Positions 15,024 to 19,848 of a stretch of DNA of 19,848 nt are shown in pieces. The translations under genes were made by a program, and so were the position numbers. This DNA comes from Blastocatellia bacterium. Its GTDB lineage: Bacteria; Acidobacteriota; Blastocatellia; Pyrinomonadales; Pyrinomonadaceae. The stretch is taken from positions 1 through 19,848 of the forward strand of contig JACDAY010000168.1 in NCBI GenBank assembly GCA_013695195.1, read 5' to 3'. Position 1 is the first letter of the stretch; every line of letters starts with the position of its first letter. The notes beneath the pieces were generated by a model. That model did not search any database. It worked only from the letters and a program-made list of their open reading frames with translations, and had not been told where the DNA came from.

Positions 15024-16148
15024 TTAGTTATTAGAGACGTCTTTGGACATAATTTTTTCGAGTACGCGTGCGACATAGGAGACGATCGAGATCATTCTTG
15101 CGTATTCAATTCGTGTCGGCCCGAGCACGCTGAGAGTTCCTATTGCCGAGCCGTTGCCGATCCTGTACGGGGCTGAGATAAGCGTACAGTTTTGAAACGA
15201 AGGCGTTCGATTTTCGCGGCCGATGACGACTTGAACGTCGCCCTGGGCCGAATGATCGCAGGCGATGCATTCGTTGAGGATCTCGATCAACCGTGATTTC
15301 TCGCCGATAGTGCTGAGCAGGTCGCGAAGCCTTTCAAGATCAGCGAAATCGCTTTTCTTCAGGATATTCGACGTGCCATCGACAAAAATCTCGCTGAGCC
15401 TGTCTTCTTCATCCTCAAGACTTTGCGAACAAAGAATCACGGCTGTCTGCAGCAATTTGTCAAAAAGCGCCTTTTCCTCATGCATCAGCTTGAGGATATC
15501 CGAACGGATCTCGGACAGGCTCTTCCCAGCAAATTCCGCATTCAGATAATTCGCTGTGCGGTCGAGCTCTTCCTTCGAAAAAATCACGTTCAGCCGAATT
15601 ATCCGGTTATGAACGATATTCGGTGCCGAAACTAAGACGATGAGAATTCGTTTGTCGGAAAGATTGACAAATTCGATATGCTGCAGGCGGTCGCTGGCAA
15701 GCGAAGGCGAAACCACGATGCCTACATTATTTGAAAGAGCTGAGAGAAGCTGCGAGGTACGTTCCATCAACCTGTCCGGCGTCGAAGCAAATTCCCCCGC
15801 ACTCAGACCGAATTCATCACCGATGCGGTAAAGGTCGTCACTCGAGATACTTAGAACGCCAAGCAGATTGTCAACGTAAAACCTGTAGCCCTTGTCGGTC
15901 GGAATGCGTCCGGCAGATGTGTGCGGCTGTTCCAGAAGGCCGAGCTCTTCCAGTTCACCCATCACGCCGCGAATAGTTGCCGAACTTAAACCTGAAGCAT
16001 TGGCAAATTTTTCCGCAATCGTTTTCGACCCGACAGGCTCGCCCGTGACAAAATGTTCGTTGATTATTGCTGAGAGAATGGTCTGGGCGCGAAAATCAGG
16101 AAAACTGGGGTTTTTCTGTAAATTCAGGTTTGATTCGCGCGGCAGCAT
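15024..16148 (-). CDS. hrcA: Heat-inducible transcription repressor HrcA
   Basis: HrcA normally represses groESL and dnaK operons by binding CIRCE operators, and needs GroEL to stay active. The N-terminal winged helix is diagnostic: AQTILSAIINEHFVTGEPVG (21-40), SSATIRGVMGELEELGLL (55-72) and PHTSAGRIPTDKGYRFYVD (75-93). The inserted dimerisation region and the GAF-like domain follow, ending with IGTLSVLGPTRIEYARMISI. The frame extends to ATG 16214, but a good promoter has its -10 box at 16210-16205, placing transcription start downstream of that codon. ATG 16148 is therefore the likely start (374 residues; the family is usually about 340-350). No CIRCE repeat is visible upstream of hrcA, grpE, dnaK or dnaJ here. 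Confidence 0.95.
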   Translation of the reverse strand: MLPRESNLNLQKNPSFPDFRAQTILSAIINEHFVTGEPVGSKTIAEKFANASGLSSATIRGVMGELEELGLLEQPHTSAGRIPTDKGYRFYVDNLLGVLSISSDDLYRIGDEFGLSAGEFASTPDRLMERTSQLLSALSNNVGIVVSPSLASDRLQHIEFVNLSDKRILIVLVSAPNIVHNRIIRLNVIFSKEELDRTANYLNAEFAGKSLSEIRSDILKLMHEEKALFDKLLQTAVILCSQSLEDEEDRLSEIFVDGTSNILKKSDFADLERLRDLLSTIGEKSRLIEILNECIACDHSAQGDVQVVIGRENRTPSFQNCTLISAPYRIGNGSAIGTLSVLGPTRIEYARMISIVSYVARVLEKIMSKDVSNN

Positions 16149-16204
16149 CTTTTCACGGCGAGATCGGAAACGTATGAAGCGTGAGGGGCTTACTTCCCAC
16201 TTAT

Positions 16205-16233
16205 TTGATACCATTTCAGTTCGGAGTTGTCAA
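16205..16233 (-). promoter_or_regulatory. Promoter of the hrcA-grpE-dnaK operon
   Basis: On the minus strand, a perfect TTGACA (16233-16228) and TATCAA (16210-16205) are exactly 17 bases apart. Initiation near 16198 leaves a leader of about 50 bases before ATG 16148. It is a housekeeping sigma-70 type promoter, not an obvious heat-shock sigma site. Confidence 0.72.
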
Positions 16234-16266
16234 GAAATATTAGTTTAACTGCGATAAACAAACTTT

Positions 16267-16995
16267 ATGCGGAACGGGACTTTTGCCATTAGTGATTTTT
16301 ATGAAGAGGCCTTTCGCGCGTTTAACGGAAAACGTATGATGCCCGAGATCGACGTGCGTTTTTACCCGTATATCGGAATAAATCACACGATCCGCGTTCG
16401 CGAAGGCAGAGTTTTTGTACGAATCGCTGAAATCTGCCGTGAGATGCCGCCGATCGGCCATCAAGCACTGGCATTTATTCTGGTAGCCAAACTGTTGCGG
16501 AAAAAAGTGCCGCAGCACGCACGAGAAATCTATTCCCGGTTCATAAAAACGCAGGAGATCCGCGAGAAAGCTGCTGAAAATAAACGCGCCCGCGGTAGAA
16601 AGGTTGTTTCCACGCACAAAGGCGTCGTTTACGATCTCAGGAAGATTTTCGAGCGCCTGAACCGCGATTATTTTCGAGGCTCTATACCCGTGCCTGTTTT
16701 AAGCTGGTCTGCGAGAAAGACTTATCGTATACTCGGCCATCACGATTCGACGCACGAAACAATCATAATCAGCAGATCTCTGGACGCCTGCGATGTGCCG
16801 AAATACGTCATCGAATACGTCGTTTTTCACGAAATGCTGCACATCCACCATCCGACACAGCACCGTGACGGACGGCGTTATAACCACACGCCGCAATTTC
16901 GAAAAGACGAGAGAAAATTTGCATATTTTGAGGAAGCGGAACGTTGGATCGAAAGAAATGTGCGGAAGTTGAAGAAGAACGCGAAGAGGAAATAA
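16267..16995 (+). CDS. SprT-like zinc metalloprotease domain protein
   Basis: The C-terminal half carries the zinc-binding HEMLH (188-192) inside VIEYVVFHEMLHIHHP, with a third histidine in HTPQF (207-211), as in SprT/Spartan-type metalloproteases. It also has LSWSARKTYRILGHHD (145-160), typical of the beta strands before the catalytic helix. The N-terminal about 110 residues (MRNGTFAISDFYEEAF... to KRARGRK) are basic and do not match the protease fold; they may form a separate binding region. The tail is lysine-rich (VRKLKKNAKRK). Spartan relatives degrade DNA-protein crosslinks, but the function of bacterial stand-alone members is open. The gene is divergent from hrcA, 118 bases apart; no ribosome-binding site is seen before ATG 16267. 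Confidence 0.82.
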   Translation: MRNGTFAISDFYEEAFRAFNGKRMMPEIDVRFYPYIGINHTIRVREGRVFVRIAEICREMPPIGHQALAFILVAKLLRKKVPQHAREIYSRFIKTQEIREKAAENKRARGRKVVSTHKGVVYDLRKIFERLNRDYFRGSIPVPVLSWSARKTYRILGHHDSTHETIIISRSLDACDVPKYVIEYVVFHEMLHIHHPTQHRDGRRYNHTPQFRKDERKFAYFEEAERWIERNVRKLKKNAKRK

Positions 16996-17000
16996 CGGGC

Positions 17001-17031
17001 TTCACCGAGTCGGGTGGATGATCATTTTTTT
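17001..17031 (+). terminator. Weak terminator after the SprT-like gene
   Basis: TTCACC (17001-17006) pairs with GGTGGA (17013-17018, one G-U pair) around a 6-base loop. A seven-T run follows, but only after six further bases, and it overlaps the end of the convergent Crp/Fnr gene. Confidence 0.35.
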
Positions 17032-17723
17032 CCTTTATATGCCCGCCGGATGGTTTCGTAGCAATCGCACGTAATGCTCTCTAAACCGTCGCGGTCTACG
17101 ATAGTAATGTTTCCCCGCGAATAGGTGATATATCCCGTATTCTGCATTTCTATGGCCGCGAGGGTTACACTAGCCCGCGTGGCTCCAAGCATCACCGCAA
17201 GCAGCTCCTGCGTAACCCGCAGATGATTGGAATCAGAACGGTCATGACACATTAGCAGCCACCTCGAAAGCCTTTCGTCAAGCGGATGGAGCCGGTTGCA
17301 CAGTGCTTTCTGGCTGATCTGCATCATTAATTTCTGCGTGAAGCTAAGCAGCGAATCATGCAGCACGCCGCATTGCCCGAAATATTTTCTGATTGTTTCG
17401 GTCTTTATGCGCAGCGCTCCGCTTCCGAACTGGACTACGCTTTCATTGGGCGTTGACTCGGCGCCCAGCACTGCGTCGACTCCGGCCGCACCTTCGCCGC
17501 CGATGATGCCTACCTCTGCGCTTTGCCCGCCTTCCGTATATGCGATTATCGAAATCATCGCGCCGTCCGGAAAATAGACATACTCGATTTTTTCATCAGG
17601 CCGGTAGAGAATGTGGGCATGCGGGAGATTTACACGTTCGAGATGAGGCAGCAGAAGCTCCAATTCATTGTTTGGCAAAGCGTTCAGGATTTGATTTCGC
17701 GTTGACGGTAGTTGTTCGGGCAT
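17022..17723 (-). CDS. Crp/Fnr-family transcription regulator
   Basis: The 233-residue product has an N-terminal cyclic-nucleotide-binding-like beta-roll (about 20-125), with EKIEYVYFPDGAMISII and a GGQSAEVGIIGGEGAAG segment. A long dimer helix follows (about 125-160). The C-terminal winged helix (about 165-215) contains LRVTQELLAVMLGATRASVT, whose second helix should read DNA. The beta-roll lacks the RxS-type phosphate-binding arginine cluster of true cAMP receptors, and there is no FNR cysteine cluster, so the ligand is unknown. ATG 17723 is preferred over the upstream frame because AAGGAA lies about seven bases before it. A perfect 12-bp palindrome (17739-17750) lies just upstream. The target genes cannot be told from the window. 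Confidence 0.9.
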   Translation of the reverse strand: MPEQLPSTRNQILNALPNNELELLLPHLERVNLPHAHILYRPDEKIEYVYFPDGAMISIIAYTEGGQSAEVGIIGGEGAAGVDAVLGAESTPNESVVQFGSGALRIKTETIRKYFGQCGVLHDSLLSFTQKLMMQISQKALCNRLHPLDERLSRWLLMCHDRSDSNHLRVTQELLAVMLGATRASVTLAAIEMQNTGYITYSRGNITIVDRDGLESITCDCYETIRRAYKGKK

Positions 17724-17738
17724 CGTTGTTTCCTTAAA

Positions 17739-17750
17739 GTGCGGCCGCAC
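17739..17750. promoter_or_regulatory. 12-bp perfect palindrome before the Crp/Fnr gene
   Basis: GTGCGGCCGCAC is self-complementary. It lies just upstream of the ribosome-binding site of the Crp/Fnr gene, so it could be an operator or a leader hairpin. It does not resemble the CRP or FNR consensus. Confidence 0.35.
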
Positions 17751-17884
17751 GTATAAACGCGGCTTTGCGGCACAAGGATATGGGCTTAAGCAATTCCCGA
17801 TGTCGAGTAATGAATTCTCAATAACAATGCCAAAGACGGTTGCCGCCTCGCATATTAAAACACAGCTTCAGCAAACACAAGAGA

Positions 17885-18325
17885 TTAAGGCAAGCCAGCA
17901 GAGTCTGCACGTCCTGATGGCCGGAACATTGGTTCGGGTTCGAAAGAATCTCTATCCAGCAGAAGTTTAACCGTTTCTGTTAGGCTGTCGAGGTCGTTAG
18001 GTTTTACCAAATAAGCTGTTGCGCCTGCAGTTTCGGCAGCTTCCCGATCGGGCTTTCCTGATATCGCCGAAAAAAACAGAATCGGCGCGATTTTGTCCGT
18101 TTCCCGAATTCGGCGGCATATGTCTATACCGGAAATCTCAGGCAGCAGGAAATCGAGTATATATAAATCGAAAGGCTGCGCCGCGATCAGGGCCAAAGCC
18201 GCATTGCCATCCGCGACCGCCGTAATTCCGTAAGCCGGATCCGCCTGCCGCAGCAGAAAACAGATCATTTCACGGGAATCCCGATCATCGTCCACATACA
18301 GTATCGTCCGGTTCGGAGAGCGCAA
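17885..18325 (-). CDS. Stand-alone response-regulator receiver with a TTG start
   Basis: The 146-residue product is a single receiver domain plus a short P/S/R-rich tail. The conserved residues are D12-D14 in VDDDRD, phospho-acceptor D58 in LYILDFLLPE, switch serine S86 in FFSAIS and K108 in YLVKPN. There is no DNA-binding or enzymatic output domain. The start is TTG 18325, supported by a strong GAGGTGA site just upstream (18335-18329) and by the position of the first beta strand (TILYVDDD). The Crp/Fnr gene follows 161 bases downstream on the same strand; joint regulation is possible but unproven. No kinase is nearby. Confidence 0.9.
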   Translation of the reverse strand: MRSPNRTILYVDDDRDSREMICFLLRQADPAYGITAVADGNAALALIAAQPFDLYILDFLLPEISGIDICRRIRETDKIAPILFFSAISGKPDREAAETAGATAYLVKPNDLDSLTETVKLLLDRDSFEPEPMFRPSGRADSAGLP

Positions 18326-18328
18326 ATA

Positions 18329-18335
18329 TCACCTC
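18329..18335 (-). promoter_or_regulatory. Ribosome-binding site deciding the TTG start of the receiver
   Basis: GAGGTGA on the minus strand, with GAGG six bases before TTG 18325, is one of the strongest Shine-Dalgarno matches in the window and fixes this non-ATG start. Confidence 0.75.
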
Positions 18336-18381
18336 AGAATACTAAGAGAACCTAAGTTATAACGTTTATAGAGTCGGGCTG

Positions 18382-18414
18382 AAAAATGCAGGCTTGAAAA
18401 TAATTGAAGCCTGC
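18382..18414 (-). terminator. Orphan terminator-like hairpin on the minus strand
   Basis: GCAGGCTT (18388-18395) and AAGCCTGC (18407-18414) form a perfect 8-bp stem. On the minus strand it is followed by A and five T residues (18386-18382). No minus-strand gene precedes it. It lies about 60 bases upstream of the TTG-started receiver gene, so it could end a small RNA or attenuate the receiver. Confidence 0.6.
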
Positions 18415-19113
18415 GAATGACGTTTTCAGTCAAGTAACATTTTTCCGTAAAATACAGTTAAAATTATTTATATCTAAATAAACAGTTACTGTCTGTTTGA
18501 TAGCAAACATACACAGAAAAGGAAGTTAGCGGCTCTCGTAACAATCAATCCCCTGTAGCGGTAAGCATTTATTTTTGCGAGAGTGAAGTCGTCATAAGTT
18601 TTTAAACTCTTCCTCCAAATGTTTCATTCATTGGCACTGAGTTCAGCAAGATTCGACTCTATCCGTCTGGAATGCTGCATCATTTTCTTCCCTTTGACTT
18701 AAAAGCAAACAAAATCTTCGCTTCACATTGTCGTTCGAGTGGCAATGCCGTATACCCGCGACTAACCTCTCCTTTATTTTTTGAATTCATAATGATTTTA
18801 TCAGAATTCTCCCTAATCGCGGCAAAATATTCCGACGATTCAACAAAATCATTTGCAACTGCAGGTTAATCTGTGCATCATTGGAATTGTCAATCCTTCT
18901 CTCGCGTATCAACGGTGATGCGCCCCGACATAAGTTTTATTCGACGGCGTTTTGGAGTTCGAGAGGCAGGGCAGTTTTATAGGTCATAGAAGTAGCTCCG
19001 ATATCGGGCATCCGAACGCAATCCTTCGCAGGCCGACCGTTTCTCCGAAGAACATATCGCATTCGACACTTCTTTTTAGCGTCCCCAGCAAAAGGGAAAT
19101 AAGGAAAAATATA
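18415..19113. other. Long non-coding stretch and leader of the RRM gene
   Basis: About 700 bases without a convincing gene. It contains a small hairpin TGTTTG-ATAG-CAAACA (about 18495-18510) and a long-range pairing of CTCTCG (about 18533) with CGAGAG (about 18579). A CCGATATCGG palindrome lies in the presumed RRM leader (about 18997-19006). Short open frames on both strands have no ribosome-binding site or plausible composition. No promoter with both boxes at good spacing is obvious. Part of it may encode a small RNA ending at the minus-strand hairpin near 18390. Confidence 0.45.
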
Positions 19114-19503
19114 ATGTCAATGAAACTCTATGTAGGAAATCTTTCCTTCGATACATCGAACAGCGAACTGCAGGAATTATTTGCGACAATAGGAACCGTT
19201 GAATCGGCAACAGTTGTTGAAGACCGCGACACTGGCCGCTCACGCGGGTTCGGCTTTGTCGAAATGTCCACGAAAGAAGAAGGCGACAACGCTATCGATC
19301 AGCTCAACGGCAAAGAAGTAAACGGCCGTGAGCTAAAGGTGAACGAAGCTAAGCCGCGAGAAAATCGTGCCGGCGGTGGCGGCGGTGGTGGTTACGGCGG
19401 AGGAGGCGGAGGCGGCGGCCGTGGTGGAAGCCGTGGTGGTGGAGGCGGTAATCGCGGTGGCGGCGGCGGCGGCGGCTACGGCGGCGGGTCAAACCGCTGG
19501 TAG
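19114..19503 (+). CDS. Glycine-rich RRM RNA-binding protein
   Basis: The 129-residue product has one RNA-recognition motif (about 3-80) with RNP2 LYVGNL (5-10) and RNP1 RGFGFVEM (44-51), which stack on single-stranded RNA. A tail of nearly pure glycine with scattered R, Y, S and N (about 87-129), RGG-box-like, follows. Proteins of this form are known from cyanobacteria and several other phyla and are often cold-responsive RNA chaperones; that role is inferred here. ATG 19114 starts just before RNP2 and has an AAGGA site about eight bases upstream. The open frame upstream to 18952 does not look like protein. A strong terminator follows. Confidence 0.94.
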   Translation: MSMKLYVGNLSFDTSNSELQELFATIGTVESATVVEDRDTGRSRGFGFVEMSTKEEGDNAIDQLNGKEVNGRELKVNEAKPRENRAGGGGGGGYGGGGGGGGRGGSRGGGGGNRGGGGGGGYGGGSNRW

Positions 19504-19529
19504 TACGGACTAAAAATTAACGATAAAAT

Positions 19530-19559
19530 GCCTGCGGCTTACGGCTGCAGGCTTTTTTT
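19530..19559 (+). terminator. Rho-independent terminator after the RRM gene
   Basis: GCCTGCGGC (19530-19538) pairs with GCTGCAGGC (19544-19552, one G-U pair) around TTACG, followed by seven T residues. On the minus strand a shorter ATTTTA run follows, so it may also partly stop the convergent transcript. Confidence 0.93.
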
Positions 19560-19583
19560 AATTAAGCACGTTGTAAAAATAAA

Positions 19584-19848
19584 TTATCTGTTTCGCTTTT
19601 TTGCCGGGGATTTAGAGCTCCGGATCGGGGTGGGCTGAAAATTTGAACCCGCTTTTAAGATTGGAGCCGTCTTTCGAATTTTGAATTCCAATTTGCCGAC
19701 AAATTCATTATTAATATAAATATCTGCACGGTATTTGCCCTCTGTCCATTTGCCGTCAGGACGGCCCAAAAAATTCACGCGATTTTGTTCCTGTTTTGTG
19801 GTGTAGGTCGTCGAGACTACCTTTGTTTCCGCCCGCACTCCCAAGACG
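19584..19848 (-). CDS. C-terminal end of an unidentified protein (5' beyond window edge)
   Basis: The minus-strand frame stays open to the window edge, so only about the last 88 residues are visible; the TTG at 19844 is not necessarily a start. The segment WTEGKYRADIYINNEFVGKLEFKI reads as the last beta strands of an immunoglobulin-like or similar beta-sandwich domain, of a kind seen at the end of many acidobacterial proteins. A basic tail ends in SPAKKRNR. The function cannot be told. Confidence 0.65.
   Translation of the reverse strand, partial: VLGVRAETKVVSTTYTTKQEQNRVNFLGRPDGKWTEGKYRADIYINNEFVGKLEFKIRKTAPILKAGSNFQPTPIRSSKSPAKKRNR

Noticed and set aside
16149..16214. Upstream ATG of hrcA (MVSNKW...)
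   Set aside because: The probable -10 box abuts and overlaps this codon, so the transcript would start downstream of it.
18600..18780. Very short minus-strand ORFs in the gap, about 11-38 codons, one pair overlapping at ATGAATGA
   Set aside because: One has a weak AAGGGAAG upstream, but they are too short and not supported by composition or a promoter. Possible only as part of a small RNA.
18672..18869. 65-residue plus-strand open frame in the long gap
   Set aside because: No ribosome-binding site and no protein-like pattern or motif; it is probably chance.
1..19848. CRISPR array, prophage, insertion-sequence transposase or defence cluster
   Set aside because: No regularly spaced direct repeats, no transposase, integrase, nuclease or cas-like reading frame, and no attachment-site duplication were seen.

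Overview
This 19.8 kb window looks like core chromosome from a Gram-negative, environmental bacterium. I infer Acidobacteriota, possibly near Blastocatellia. The basis is the gene mix: an outer-membrane DUF5916/CBM9-type barrel, the type of Crp/Fnr regulator, a glycine-rich RRM protein and dispersed intergenic repeats. I ran no phylogeny, so the assignment is tentative. Several genes lack a clear Shine-Dalgarno sequence, and at least three appear to use GTG or TTG starts. I see no phage, plasmid, CRISPR, restriction or secretion gene cluster.

Layout. Positions 1-1464 hold the C-terminal part of an FtsX/MacB-type ABC permease. It converges on an unrecognised 438-residue protein (1564-2880, minus), and a long inverted repeat fills the junction. 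Next come rdgB (3032-3643), tRNA-Pro(UGG) with a clear sigma-70 type promoter, an HU protein (3893-4180) and a GTG-started 82-residue orphan (4492-4740) behind a structured leader. A large polytopic membrane protein on the minus strand (4866-6665) follows; heptanucleotide repeats lie inside it and just upstream of it. Then come a CheY-like receiver (6957-7331) and a YqeY/GatB-like protein (7498-7944).

The centre of the window is a heat-shock cluster on the minus strand: hrcA (16148-15024), grpE (14923-14012), dnaK (13962-12157) and dnaJ (9167-8070). An oppositely oriented outer-membrane protein gene (9481-12075) sits between dnaK and dnaJ. DnaK makes the ATP-driven peptide clamp, DnaJ delivers substrate and stimulates ATPase, GrpE exchanges nucleotide, and HrcA should repress heat-shock genes. 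No CIRCE operator is visible near any of them. DnaK ends at 601 residues without the usual acidic tail, and GrpE has long extensions at both ends.

The right part holds an SprT-like zinc metalloprotease divergent from hrcA (16267-16995), a Crp/Fnr regulator (17723-17022), a second stand-alone receiver with a TTG start (18325-17885), about 790 bases without a convincing gene, a glycine-rich RRM RNA-binding protein (19114-19503) and the 3' end of a gene leaving the window.

I did not find a clear new multi-gene system. The best leads are non-coding. Two of the convergent gene junctions carry long inverted repeats of two different families, and a third holds a related hairpin. Heptanucleotide arrays occur in and near the membrane-protein gene. 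Two minus-strand terminator-like hairpins have no gene to terminate and may mark small RNAs or attenuators.
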